64,000 nt of DNA from a bacterium (GCA_024278555.1 JAJRSX010000183.1:9310-73309), one strand, 5' to 3'; counted from the stretch's first letter, positions 32,920 to 41,323 are shown. Notes: generated from the letters alone by a model not told the origin. Translations and numbers: made by a program.

Positions 32920-32953
32920 GGGGCGGGAGAGAGGAGATCCTCTCTCCCGCCCC
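32920..32953 (+). terminator. Perfect 16-bp hairpin downstream of acs
   Basis: GGGGCGGGAGAGAGGA pairs exactly with TCCTCTCTCCCGCCCC with a two-base spacer, 7 bp after the acs stop. There is no T tract. Its design (long GGGAGAG stem) resembles the hairpin after the dsrC-like gene at 30071-30106, suggesting a common type of 3' end signal in this genome. Confidence 0.6.
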
Positions 32954-32992
32954 GGCAAATGCTGTCGATCGGGGGCGGGCGGTGACGGGGGG

Positions 32993-33097
32993 ATCAACCG
33001 CACTCACCTGAAGCTCTACGTGGTGCGCAGCGGCGCCTTCGAGCTGGACAACAACGCCCAGGCCGCGGTGAAGCTGAAGTTCACCGGCCATCTGTGA
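32993..33097 (+). pseudogene. Possible gene remnant
   Basis: An open frame without a start reads INRTHLKLYVVRSGAFELDN and then NAQAAVKLKFTGHL before a TGA at 33095. It looks like the C-terminal end of a beta-rich protein but I cannot assign a family. It sits between the acs hairpin and a MITE-like copy, in a stretch (32954-33435) with no other gene. Confidence 0.25.
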
Positions 33098-33174
33098 TGC
33101 ACCGCCTGCGGCAGCTCTTGCGCTGGAGCCGCACCCGGTGACAGTAGCGGGGGCTACTTGAGCCCGGCGTCGCC

Positions 33175-33338
33175 GGGAGCCTATCGAACCCATGCACGAT
33201 CTACTGCGGGAAAGCGGATCTCGGCCCGGATCGCGCCCCGTTCTTCGTTGCATAGGCCCGCGTAGCGCTCGAACGGGTCGCAATCCGGACTCGAGCCAAC
33301 TTCCCCTCGCGACGATCGCATAAGTCCGACAGACTCCT
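33175..33338. repeat. MITE-like element, copy C
   Basis: A 164-bp relative of the elements at 5603 and 41128 has an intact right end TCCGACAGACTCCT (33325-33338) followed by AG, giving CTAG. The left end is degenerate (GGGAGCCTATCGAA). Internal blocks GCACGATCTACTGCG and CGAACGGGTCGCAATCCGG are conserved. Non-coding. Confidence 0.8.
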
Positions 33339-33435
33339 AGATCCTTAACCAGCTTGAGCCGAGTTTGTGAATATGCGATATATTGATTAGGTGCGCGGTG
33401 CGCCGGAGCCCTCGGGGGAGGGGAAGACAAAATTC

Positions 33436-34131
33436 GTGACCCGACCAGGAGAACAGCCCCCGGCGTTGTGCGCGCCAGCCGCCGAGTGGCGGCTGGCGCT
33501 TCCGTGGCGCCGTCTCGGTTCGATCCTCCGCCGCCTGTGCCCGTGCGTCCTCCTCCTCACCCTGTGGGGAACCGGAGCGGCGGTCGCCCAGGACCTGGGC
33601 AGAGACGGTGGCGTGGTGCAGAGCCAGAGCCTCGGCCCCGACCCCACCGTCGAGAGTCGTCTCGCCCTGCAAGAGCGAAGTCGCGACCTGGCGCGCTGGC
33701 AGCCCGGTGAGCGTGAAGGGTACTTCGATGAGCAGGATCGCCAGCACCAGGCGCGTCAGGTAAAGGGGTACTACCGCAAGATGGCCCTGCGGGCCCTACG
33801 CCGCTGGTCGGGCGACTGCTTCGGCTCCCTTCTTACCGACGACGGCATGCGCCTGCCGTGTCACCTCAACGGCGCCGGCACGGGCAGCGCCACGGGGACG
33901 ATGGCGCGGCTGGTGAACGACACCGACCTCGAGCTCCACTACGGCGACAGTGGAGCCTCCCTGTCGTTCGGCCGTGACCTCGACCTGGGTCGGATCGGTT
34001 GTCGCTCGGGTCGCCTGGAGGTGGATCCGGTGCGCGGCGAGGTGGAGTTGGGCGTCGACCTCGACCGCACCTCCCTGGCGTGGACCATGGGAAACGGCCA
34101 AATGCGTCTAAGCTGGTCGATCCCGTTTTAG
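33436..34131 (+). CDS. Hypothetical secreted or membrane-anchored protein
   Basis: From GTG 33436, which follows the purine-rich GGGAGGGGAAG, this gives 231 residues. A longer start at GTG 33391 is possible but lacks a ribosome site. A long basic N-region leads to a hydrophobic segment (CVLLLTLWGTGAAVAQ) that looks like a signal peptide cut after VAQ. A Gln/Arg-rich helical part (ERSRDLARWQ, DRQHQARQVKGYYRK) precedes a beta-rich C-terminal half ending GNGQMRLSWSIPF. Two cysteines (in SGDCFG and LPCHLN) may form a disulfide. No family recognised. Confidence 0.6.
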   Translation: MTRPGEQPPALCAPAAEWRLALPWRRLGSILRRLCPCVLLLTLWGTGAAVAQDLGRDGGVVQSQSLGPDPTVESRLALQERSRDLARWQPGEREGYFDEQDRQHQARQVKGYYRKMALRALRRWSGDCFGSLLTDDGMRLPCHLNGAGTGSATGTMARLVNDTDLELHYGDSGASLSFGRDLDLGRIGCRSGRLEVDPVRGEVELGVDLDRTSLAWTMGNGQMRLSWSIPF

Positions 34132-34161
34132 GGGATCCATCCGTAGGGTCGAGTAGCCGCT

Positions 34162-34190
34162 GAATCGTTCCCCCATCGAGGGGGCGATTT
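34162..34190 (+). terminator. Hairpin after the hypothetical secreted protein gene
   Basis: GAATCG-TT-CCCCC-ATCGA-GGGGG-CGATTT forms a two-part stem about 30 bp after the stop. A terminator is plausible although no long T run follows. The gap 34191-34541 shows no other gene I can support, apart from a possible N-terminal extension of the next one. Confidence 0.4.
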
Positions 34191-34541
34191 CGGCGATGCG
34201 CTTTTCCCCCCAATCCGTACCGTGTTTGCTCGCGGGTGGCTGGGGGAGACGACAGAGGTGGGGAGCCGCGGATGGCGTTGATCGTCTCCGTCCGGCACGC
34301 GCCGCCTTCCATGGGGTGGCGCAAATTGGATCACGTCCCTGCCGCGATGCACCGATAGGGGGAGTGATACCCGAACCACGGAAGTCTCACGAGGTGAAGA
34401 GCTAAATCGGTGAGTCACATGGCGAGGTCAGACACAGCGCCAGAGAGCACGACGGGGGCGGCAAAGTCCGGTGAGTCGGAGCGGCAGCGGGTCCCGTCTC
34501 GCCGGCGGATCCGAGGTCACCGCCTGTTGCAGGGGAGCGTC

Positions 34542-35240
34542 ATGGCCCCCTTCGATCTCAAGGCCGCGGACTCCATTGAGGACGTCACGGCGGCGCTCTC
34601 CCTGGTTCACGACAGCTACGTCGAGCTCGGTCTCATCGATCCCCACCCGTCAGGACTGCGGCTGCTGCCCCACCACCTCCTCCCGGAGACCCGGGTCTTC
34701 CTCGCCCGCGAGCACGAAGAGGTGGTTGCCACCCTCACCCTCATCCCCGACACGGAGGCTGGCCTGCCGCTGGACTCGGCGTACCGGCAGGCTGCCGATG
34801 GGTTGCGGCTGGAAGGGCGAAGGATCGGTGAGATCTCCTGCCTGGCGCTTGCCCCTCGCTACCGTCGTCATGACGTCCTCCTCCATCTCTTCCGGATGAT
34901 GCATGTCTGCGCCCGGGCCACTGGCCTCGACGACCTGTGCGTCGTCGTCGCCCCCAAACACGGCCGTTTTTATCAGCACATCCTGCTCTTTGAGCCGTAC
35001 GGCGGCTTTGCCGAGCTCGACCACCTCAACGGTGCTCCGGCGCTCCTCTATCGCCAGGACCTGCGCACGATCGAGGAGACCACTCATGGGTACTACGCCT
35101 CCTCGCCGGCTGCCGCGGACCTCTACCAGTTCTTCTTCGAAGAGGCGGCGACCGTCAGAGCACGGGCGACCGCCGGCCGCGGCTTGACCCCCGCGGAGGT
35201 CGAGACGCTCCTCATGGGCCATCCGGAGCTTCATATCTAG
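34542..35240 (+). CDS. FeeM-like N-acyltransferase 1
   Basis: From ATG 34542, preceded by AGGGGAGC, this gives 232 residues. The frame stays open up to GTG 34410, but those residues are low-complexity. The body matches N-acyl amino acid synthase FeeM / autoinducer-synthase-type GNAT proteins: LLPETRVFLAREHEEVVATLTLIPDTEAGLPLD, then IGEISCLALAPRYRR and CVVVAPKHGRFYQHILLFE. Such enzymes transfer fatty acyl groups from acyl-ACP to amino acids or related amines. The stop TAG lies inside a mobile-element end (CTAGGAG). A paralogue follows 244 bp downstream. Confidence 0.8.
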   Translation: MAPFDLKAADSIEDVTAALSLVHDSYVELGLIDPHPSGLRLLPHHLLPETRVFLAREHEEVVATLTLIPDTEAGLPLDSAYRQAADGLRLEGRRIGEISCLALAPRYRRHDVLLHLFRMMHVCARATGLDDLCVVVAPKHGRFYQHILLFEPYGGFAELDHLNGAPALLYRQDLRTIEETTHGYYASSPAAADLYQFFFEEAATVRARATAGRGLTPAEVETLLMGHPELHI

Positions 35241-35251
35241 GAGTCTGTCGG
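35237..35251. repeat. Solitary MITE end overlapping a stop codon
   Basis: CTAGGAGTCTGTCGG is identical to the end of the element family at 5603, 33338 and 41128, but no matching right end follows nearby. Its TAG supplies the stop codon of the first FeeM-like gene, so an insertion may have trimmed that protein's C-terminus. Confidence 0.6.
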
Positions 35252-35405
35252 TGGGCGCGTCGAGGGGGTGGGTGTCGGTGATTGACCGACGTTCGGTGTA
35301 GTAAAAACGCGACGGTATTGCCCGGCTGGGAGAGCGGAGGCGCTGGCGGTGTATGCCTTTCCAGCCACTTCCACGCCACCGCGCGAATACGGCGCTGTGA
35401 ACCCC

Positions 35406-35421
35406 TGGCACGGTAATTGCT
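35406..35421 (+). promoter_or_regulatory. Sigma-54 promoter (-24/-12), perfect consensus
   Basis: TGGCACGGTAATTGCT matches the consensus TGGCACG-N4-TTGC(A/T) at every fixed position, with GG and GC twelve bases apart. The predicted start point is near 35433, about 50 bp before the second FeeM-like gene. It implies activation by an enhancer-binding protein such as the PrsR type used for PEP-CTERM genes. Confidence 0.85.
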
Positions 35422-35484
35422 TCTTAACTAAAAGCTGCACCGCGGAACCCCTCCTAGTTCTTCCCTCCCCTCCTGGATATCTCG

Positions 35485-36306
35485 ATGGAGCTTTCCCTTG
35501 TCCCCCGTCAGGAGCGTCGCCACGCCCATTCCGTCGAAGAGGTGTGGAACGTCCACTTTGCCCGGAGCGACCACGATTTCGCCGAGGCCCTCAGGCTGGT
35601 CCAGTCGCGCTACGAGATGCGTGGCTACACCCCGGAGGGCCCGGAGCGGGCGGAACTGACCCTCTATCATGTCCTCCCCGAGACCCGGACGATCTTGGTG
35701 AAGGCGCTGTCGCGTGTGCTCGCCACCGTTACCTTCGTTCCGGACTCGCCCCTCGGCCTGCCTGCCGAGCAGGTCTTCCGGGACGAGGTGGCCCCGTTGC
35801 GATCGGAGGGACGCCACCTCTCCGAGCTCTCCGCCCTGGCGGTGGCCGACCAGATCCGCATCGAGGATCGCCCCCACCTTTCCCGCTGGCTCTTCCACTC
35901 GATCGAGGCGCAGGTGCGTGGCGAGGGACGGGTCGATGACCTCCTGATCACCGTCAATCCGCGTCACGTCGCCTTCTATGATCGTCGACTCGGCTTCGAG
36001 GTGATCGCCGGACCGCGTCCCCATCCAAAAGTTCAGGGGGCGGATGCGGTGCTCATGCGCCTGCGGGCCGACGTCGACCGCACCCACCTCACCTGGTGGG
36101 AGCGCGCCAAGGAAGAGAGCCAGGGGCTCATCGCCTCCCTGCTGGCGAATGATCCCGGCTGGACCTGGGACGACCACCGTCTCATCGACTGGGCCGACAC
36201 CCTTCGCCTAGTGGCCAACGAGGTCACCCACACGGGTTGCGACTACCTCCGTCACCTCTTCCCGACCTTCCCCTGGCCGGAGGAGTGCGGCGCGCATCGC
36301 GGTTGA
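35485..36306 (+). CDS. FeeM-like N-acyltransferase 2 (possible exosortase-associated acyltransferase)
   Basis: This 273-residue paralogue of the preceding FeeM-like protein has matching blocks YHVLPETRTILVKALSRVLA, FVPDSPLGLPAEQVF, HLSELSALAVADQ and LITVNPRHVAFYDRRLGFE. The family resembles N-acyl-homoserine-lactone synthases and includes acyltransferases linked to PEP-CTERM/exosortase systems. Its consensus sigma-54 promoter supports that link. The C-terminal 70 residues (TWWERAKEESQGLIASLLAN) form an extra helical part. Its 3' end overlaps the convergent patatin-like gene by 55 bp. Confidence 0.82.
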   Translation: MELSLVPRQERRHAHSVEEVWNVHFARSDHDFAEALRLVQSRYEMRGYTPEGPERAELTLYHVLPETRTILVKALSRVLATVTFVPDSPLGLPAEQVFRDEVAPLRSEGRHLSELSALAVADQIRIEDRPHLSRWLFHSIEAQVRGEGRVDDLLITVNPRHVAFYDRRLGFEVIAGPRPHPKVQGADAVLMRLRADVDRTHLTWWERAKEESQGLIASLLANDPGWTWDDHRLIDWADTLRLVANEVTHTGCDYLRHLFPTFPWPEECGAHRG

Positions 36307-37238
36307 GCCGCACCATGGCCCCGAGGTGGAGAGCTCCCTGGACCACCCTCGCCGCCCTCTGAGGGGTTGCTGAAGTGGTTTCTCAGCTTTATCGGTAGGA
36401 CGTCGAGGGTGGTCTGGTAGCCGCGTTGGACGAGCGCGCTCTTTTCTTCGACGGAGAGGTTGAGTTTGACCGGCGGTACCGTGCCGATGTCGATCAGGAC
36501 CGTGTGGTTCCACGCCCAGGGGCCGAGCCTGCGGGTAGAGGTGGCGTAGGTAAAGGTGTCGGCGAGGAGGGAGAAGTAGTCCGCGAGGCGAAACCGTCGG
36601 GATGTGGGCGACGGGGGGCGGATGGCGGCCTCCACCTCGAAGGTGAAGGCGGGAGTCTCCTGCCGTTGTGTCTCGGTCAGTAAGATCTCGTTGGCGAGGA
36701 TCTCTCCATCCACCAATACCGCTGCACCATATCGTTGGTAATCAAAGAGCACGGGGATCCCGGTGGAGAAACGCACCGCCCGTGCCACCCGTAGCTCGGG
36801 GGTGGTGTCCCGGGAGAAGACCACCGCTCGACGGAGGCGGATGTCGGTGGCTACCACCGCCAGATCGAGATCCAGGTCGCCGAAGGTGGCGCCGTGGAGC
36901 CGTTCGTCCAGCCATGCCTCGAAGGTCTTCCCCGAGCACATCCCGCCCCGTAAGAGGAGGCGGGGCGGGGTGAAGCGGACGAGGCTACGGAAGTCGGTTT
37001 CACACGCCCACTGTTCGATCTCGGTGGCCGTGGCGCCGGCGGCGAAGAGGGAGGCAACGATACTTCCTCCAGAGAGCCCCACCAGACGGTGGAATTCGAC
37101 GCCCAACTCCTCCAGCGCCCGCAACACCCCCACATGGGCAGGAAAGCGGGTTCCACCGCCGCTCAGGATGGGGACAATTTCGCCACCACCCACGGGAGGA
37201 GGCGGGGTAGCGGGAGCAGAGGTTGATGTCTTGGCCAT
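36252..37238 (-). CDS. Patatin-like phospholipase
   Basis: This 328-residue protein has the patatin catalytic dyad and oxyanion hole: SGGGTR near residue 26, the nucleophile serine in GLSGGS near 54 and the aspartate in LVDGEI near 175. It should hydrolyse acyl esters of phospholipids or other lipids. Its location next to two FeeM-like acyltransferases suggests a shared lipid-linked pathway, for example releasing acyl chains. The last 40 residues are Pro/Gly/Ser-rich and lie over the end of the opposite gene, so the natural C-terminus may once have been shorter. Confidence 0.87.
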   Translation of the reverse strand: MAKTSTSAPATPPPPVGGGEIVPILSGGGTRFPAHVGVLRALEELGVEFHRLVGLSGGSIVASLFAAGATATEIEQWACETDFRSLVRFTPPRLLLRGGMCSGKTFEAWLDERLHGATFGDLDLDLAVVATDIRLRRAVVFSRDTTPELRVARAVRFSTGIPVLFDYQRYGAAVLVDGEILANEILLTETQRQETPAFTFEVEAAIRPPSPTSRRFRLADYFSLLADTFTYATSTRRLGPWAWNHTVLIDIGTVPPVKLNLSVEEKSALVQRGYQTTLDVLPIKLRNHFSNPSEGGEGGPGSSPPRGHGAAQPRCAPHSSGQGKVGKR

Positions 37239-37398
37239 CTTCGACGAGCCCCTTCGCTACCGGCAGAGGATGGTCGTGCGCGAATATAAGATCAAATGCG
37301 AAATCCGCACGGGTTTGGGGAGCCACCGCGAACCGGGCGAGGAGCTGGGCCTTGGGGTCACTGTCGTCGACCGGACAGCGTAATGGTCGTTCAATACA

Positions 37399-38649
37399 TC
37401 ATCGTTGGGCGTTTCGCCGGAGCTGCCGGCTGACGACCTGCTCAATGCGCTGCAAGGCCGGGTACTCACCCACCTGTTCCGTGAAGGCCTCGCGCACCGG
37501 CGCGAGCTGCTCCCGCAGACGGGTGGCCACTCCGCCCAACAGCCCCAGCAGGAACCGTGGCCTGATATCGCAGGCCCTTGCCAATGTCTCCCAGTGGGCG
37601 CGGGTGACGAGGCAGGGGTTGCGCTCGCCGCCGACATCGAGGGCCAGATGCTCATCGATGCGCTTGATGGCGCGGGTGCACACCAGATCGTAGAATGGCG
37701 CCAGCCGGATGCCCTCGTGTGGGTGATACAACAGGGCGAGATTCTTCGCGTGTCCATCCGAGTTACCGGCGAGCACGTTGAAGATCTGCCAGCGCAGCAG
37801 GTGCTGTGCGTCGATGGCCGGCTCGCTGGAGACCTCCCGCACCAGGCGATAGCACTGGGCAAAGGTCGGGCCACCATGTTCCTGGTACTTGTGCTCATGC
37901 CCATACCCCAGCGCCTGGCACAAATCCTCCTGGTGCAGCCGTTGCACCTCACCCTGTTCGTCGAAGAAACGGTCATAGCGACCAATTTCGGCAAACCGGT
38001 TCTCCCCGATGGTGTGCAGATGGATCTCCACCACGGGCAGGCCCACGGCAGCGGCAAGGTGCATGGTGAAGGTCTCGTAGGCAGGCACATGACGGTAGTC
38101 GGCCAGCTCGAACTTCAGGATATGGCTGGAGGGTGCCTCGCCTCGGGGCAACCCGTAGCGGCCGTTTTGCAGCAACACCGGGCACTTGTTCTGGGCGCCG
38201 GCCAAGGACAGTCGTGGCCGCTCAACGGCGGGATCGGTCGTATAGATCTGGCCGCGCCGGGCGGCCAGACCGGCCAGATCCTCGTCGCTCAGGGGCCGGT
38301 AACGTCGCTCCCGCGAGGGAGCCCGATCCAGGGGTAGGATCGACAACGCGCCGGCGCACTCGCCGCCAATGGCGCGCAGCAGCTCGAAATCGGTGTTGGG
38401 CAGCTTGAGGTCGTGGACAATCTGGTCGCGGACGCCCCCCTCGGGCAGGAGATTGGCGAAGAAGCGATGGGCGATGGCCGCCTCGGGCGGAAACTCGCCG
38501 GTGGCCAGCGGCAGACTCTGGGAGATCGCAAATCCGCTCGTGATCCACTCGGTGTCGTACCGAAACCCCATCGCGCCGATGGCGTTGCGCCAGAGGGTGC
38601 CGACCCGGCGCCGTTCGTACCAGACGTGAAGCGAATCCAGGTCGCTCAT
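37399..38649 (-). CDS. hipA: HipA-family serine/threonine kinase toxin
   Basis: This 416-residue protein has the HipA N-terminal subdomain (LHVWYERRRVGTLWR) and the kinase fold with P-loop serine region RLSLAGAQNKCPVLL. The catalytic segment is FNVLAGNSDGHAKNLALLY and the DFG-like segment is LAPFYDLVC. HipA phosphorylates aminoacyl-tRNA synthetases and induces dormancy. All expected motifs are present. The start overlaps the hipB stop by 4 bp (ATGA). Confidence 0.93.
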   Translation of the reverse strand: MSDLDSLHVWYERRRVGTLWRNAIGAMGFRYDTEWITSGFAISQSLPLATGEFPPEAAIAHRFFANLLPEGGVRDQIVHDLKLPNTDFELLRAIGGECAGALSILPLDRAPSRERRYRPLSDEDLAGLAARRGQIYTTDPAVERPRLSLAGAQNKCPVLLQNGRYGLPRGEAPSSHILKFELADYRHVPAYETFTMHLAAAVGLPVVEIHLHTIGENRFAEIGRYDRFFDEQGEVQRLHQEDLCQALGYGHEHKYQEHGGPTFAQCYRLVREVSSEPAIDAQHLLRWQIFNVLAGNSDGHAKNLALLYHPHEGIRLAPFYDLVCTRAIKRIDEHLALDVGGERNPCLVTRAHWETLARACDIRPRFLLGLLGGVATRLREQLAPVREAFTEQVGEYPALQRIEQVVSRQLRRNAQR

Positions 38650-38924
38650 GAGCTTGGCACGCGCTCGTCATCAGGCCGCGCCTCCGGTTGCCCGCGCGGC
38701 CGAACGATCACCTCCAGCCCCAAGGTGCGCAACGCCTTCAGCACCTTGCCGATCTCTGCGGTCTCCTTGCCCCGCTCGAGCTCGGAGAGAAATCGCACAC
38801 TCAGATTACCCAGCCCCGAGATCACCTCCAGGGTCAGCTTTCGTTGCTTGCGGTGGGCGCGCAGCAGGTAGCCGAGCTCCTCGATCGTGCGGATGGGGCC
38901 GTAAGGGAGATCTGTCTTGGGCAT
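38646..38924 (-). CDS. hipB: HipB-family XRE antitoxin
   Basis: From ATG 38924, preceded by GAGGG, this gives 92 residues. An in-frame TTG four codons upstream is possible. The helix-turn-helix is clear: LGYLLRAHRKQRKLTLEVIS, then LSVRFLSELERGKETAEIGK. It should bind HipA and repress the hipBA operon through upstream palindromes. The Pro/Arg/Asp-rich tail is probably unstructured. Confidence 0.9.
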   Translation of the reverse strand: MPKTDLPYGPIRTIEELGYLLRAHRKQRKLTLEVISGLGNLSVRFLSELERGKETAEIGKVLKALRTLGLEVIVRPRGQPEARPDDERVPSS

Positions 38925-38939
38925 GTGCGCCCTCAAAAA

Positions 38940-39053
38940 TGTACTGTACGGGAAAAACTAGCACGTACTATGGTCTGTTGCAACAAATTATTACCGTACG
39001 TGAAAGTCGACGCCATCACTCCACGAAACAAGAGGAATTATTACGTACGATAC
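38940..39053. promoter_or_regulatory. Candidate HipB operator cluster
   Basis: Four related sites with a GTAC core lie just upstream of hipB: TGTACTGTACGG (38940), GCACGTACTA (38961), ACCGTACGTG (38993) and TTACGTACGATA (39041). The spacing is irregular and the region is AT-rich compared with its surroundings. They fit the expectation of multiple operators for a cooperative XRE repressor, but binding is untested. Confidence 0.45.
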
Positions 39054-39146
39054 AAATATTGACCCTGGTGGATGAGCCCGTCGTGTCGCCCGATCGTCGA
39101 TCCACGCCTCCCCCTGCCTGTGATCGGCTTCGCCGGCCGTCCCCGA

Positions 39147-40217
39147 TCACGGCCCCGCGAGGAAGCTCGCCGCCGGCCGCCGCAGGCTTCGGGCGCGGGC
39201 GGGGGGGCCGTGGCCGACGCGAAAGAGGAGGACCATGGCGCTCGCCTCGTCCACCGGGAAGAGGCCGCGAAGCAGCTTCCACGCCTCCTCCAGCCAGCGC
39301 CGCTGGCGACCGTCGAAGGCGTCCGGGCCGTGGCGCAGAAGCCGGCGGATGAAGAGGGTGGCGACGGTCATCGGCTGGAAACGGATCGACTCGGCAGTGG
39401 CGGCGAGCCAGATGCGTTCCATCGCCCTCCCCCCCTTGAGAAAGGTGGTCTCCCCCTCCTGTGGTGACCACAGGAGCCCGATCGCCGGGGCGGAGACGGC
39501 CAGACGGGTGGTGGGGAGGGTGAGGCCGCGATAGGCGCCCAGGCGGTTGAGGGCGGCCATACGCGGCCACGGTCGCACCGCCTTCAGAAAGGGGCCGGCG
39601 AAGGGGCCCGCCTCCAGGGTAGGGATCGCCATGCCGTCGCGGGTCGCCTCCGCCTCGGCGCGGGAGAAGCGCAGCTCCGCCATGAGCGACTCGTGGGCGA
39701 GCGGATGGGTGTAGCGGACCCAGTCGGCGAGGCGGATCACATGGCAAATCTTCGAGAGCGCTGCCTGCTCCGTGAGCCAGGTGAGGGTCGTGTCGGAGGT
39801 GGCGGCATCCGCCACCTGGTTCGCCAGCCAGTCGGCAGGCAACGGCCGCCGGTCGAAGGGCCGCCGGTTCACGCACCGCCCGGGGATCGCCGCGGCGAGC
39901 GGCGAGTCAAGAGGCTCTGCGGGCTCGAAGGTCAGGCGCGCCACCGGCCCCTCCCCCCCCTCGGGCCACCATGCCATCTCGGCGCCAAACCCCCGCGCCC
40001 CTGCCTCCAGCTCGACGTTGGCCGCCACGGCGCCCGCCGAGGCCAGCGCCCCGACTCGGTCTACCTCGAAGAAGTTGTCGCTCCGCTCAGCGTCCAAGAA
40101 GAGGTAGAGGCTCTCTCCCTGCCACCGGAACCGCCACGGCTGCGAGTTGTCCCCCGACGGGGCGCGTATCGCCGCCGCCAGGAGGGCTTGCCGGGTCGCC
40201 TCGTCCATTCCCGTCAT
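39147..40217 (-). CDS. Nitroreductase-family protein partnered with a ThiF-like enzyme
   Basis: From ATG 40217, which overlaps the upstream stop by 4 bp, this gives 356 residues. The N-terminal APSGDNSQPWRFRW is the FMN-binding signature of the nitroreductase/Acg branch, and APAIGLLWSP and KGGRAMERIWLAATAESIRFQPM match the second half of the fold. It probably binds a flavin and may act as a dehydrogenase on a modified peptide or small molecule prepared by its ThiF-like partner. Function unknown. Confidence 0.82.
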   Translation of the reverse strand: MTGMDEATRQALLAAAIRAPSGDNSQPWRFRWQGESLYLFLDAERSDNFFEVDRVGALASAGAVAANVELEAGARGFGAEMAWWPEGGEGPVARLTFEPAEPLDSPLAAAIPGRCVNRRPFDRRPLPADWLANQVADAATSDTTLTWLTEQAALSKICHVIRLADWVRYTHPLAHESLMAELRFSRAEAEATRDGMAIPTLEAGPFAGPFLKAVRPWPRMAALNRLGAYRGLTLPTTRLAVSAPAIGLLWSPQEGETTFLKGGRAMERIWLAATAESIRFQPMTVATLFIRRLLRHGPDAFDGRQRRWLEEAWKLLRGLFPVDEASAMVLLFRVGHGPPARARSLRRPAASFLAGP

Positions 40218-41044
40218 CCGAGTTTCCGACGCAGGTACCACAGCTTCGCCCGCTGGATCGGGTTGCGGTTGCCCCACGGCATTACCCCCTTCTTGTAGAT
40301 CCTGCAGTAGGGATCGAACTGGAAGTAGCGGGGTGCGCAGGGCGGCCGGCCGCGCTTGAGGAGGATTCGGATCGCCTCGGTGGCCGCCATGCCGGCGCAC
40401 AGGTCTGTGGCCAGCGCCAGCGAAGGCCCCTTGCCCGAGCGCAGGTCCACGTGGCCGAGGTCCATGTAGGCGAGCTGGGTTGCCCGGGGGGTGAGGCCGA
40501 GGGCGAAGCGGAGGCGTTGATCGAACACCTCCTGCCCATCGTGAATGTCGAAGTAGTCATCGAAGGTGGTCCCGCGGGGGTCAAACACCAGCATGGCGCA
40601 AGAGAAGCCGATGGGCCCCGCGGTGATTACGTAGATGCCACGCTCAGCGGCCTCCCGGAAGAGGAGTCGCCTGGCGTCGAGGGCGAAGAAGTCGAGTCCG
40701 TCCACCACCAGATCCACGCCGTCGAGGAAGGCATCGATGTTCCCCGCGTGGATCCCCTCGGGAAAGGAGACCACCTCCGACTCCGGGTTGATCTTCGCCA
40801 CCCACTCCGCCATCACCTCCACCTTCGCCCGTCCTACCGTATCCACGCTTGCCCCGAATTGGCGGTTGAAGTTCGCCTCCTCGAAGAGGTCGAGGTCGGC
40901 AAGGTGGAAGCGGCCGATCCCGAGGCGTGCGAAGGTGGCGGTGTGGATGCCACCGACCCCACCGAGACCTGGGATCGCGATGCATCGTGTCGCGAGCAAT
41001 TGCTGCTCCACCTCATCGATCAGGCCACGATTGCGAGAGTACAC
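40214..41044 (-). CDS. ThiF/E1-like adenylyltransferase
   Basis: This 276-residue protein from a GTG start has the E1 Rossmann signature GLGGVGGIHTATFARLG, the ATP-binding D-x-D...N-x-x-R set in LADLDLFEEANFNRQ and the Mg-coordinating Asp in VVDGLDFF. A candidate catalytic cysteine lies in ATDLCAGMAATEA. No CxxC zinc pairs are obvious. It should adenylate a carboxyl group, and the coupled nitroreductase gene suggests a two-step modification. No ubiquitin-like or ThiS-like carrier gene is seen nearby. Confidence 0.85.
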   Translation of the reverse strand: MYSRNRGLIDEVEQQLLATRCIAIPGLGGVGGIHTATFARLGIGRFHLADLDLFEEANFNRQFGASVDTVGRAKVEVMAEWVAKINPESEVVSFPEGIHAGNIDAFLDGVDLVVDGLDFFALDARRLLFREAAERGIYVITAGPIGFSCAMLVFDPRGTTFDDYFDIHDGQEVFDQRLRFALGLTPRATQLAYMDLGHVDLRSGKGPSLALATDLCAGMAATEAIRILLKRGRPPCAPRYFQFDPYCRIYKKGVMPWGNRNPIQRAKLWYLRRKLG

Positions 41045-41127
41045 GGGCGGTCCGGGGTGGCGGGGGTGTTGCCTGGAGGCTCCCAGGGGAGGAGGGGAGA
41101 GGCTACGGCAAGAGGTCGATGATCACT

Positions 41128-41310
41128 AGGAGCCTGTCGGACTTATGCACGATCTACTGCGGAAAAGCCGATCTCGGCCCGGATCGCGCCCCGCTCTTCG
41201 TTGCATCGAATCGCGGGCAGGAGCCCGCTCCTACCGCTCCTCGAACGGGTCGCAATCCGGACTCGAGTCCGCTTTCCGTCGTGACGATCGCATAAGTCCG
41301 ACAGACTCCT
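41128..41310. repeat. MITE-like element, copy B, with a nested REP-like insertion
   Basis: A 183-bp element has ends AGGAGCCTGTCGGA (41128-41141) and TCCGACAGACTCCT (41297-41310), flanked by CT and AG to give CTAG at both sides. It carries an extra GC-rich hairpin at about 41208-41241 (ATCGCGGGCAGGAGCCCGCT then CCTAC) that copies A and C lack. This hairpin is an inverted copy of the genome's REP-like unit. Confidence 0.85.
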
Positions 41311-41323
41311 AGATCGGCAACGT

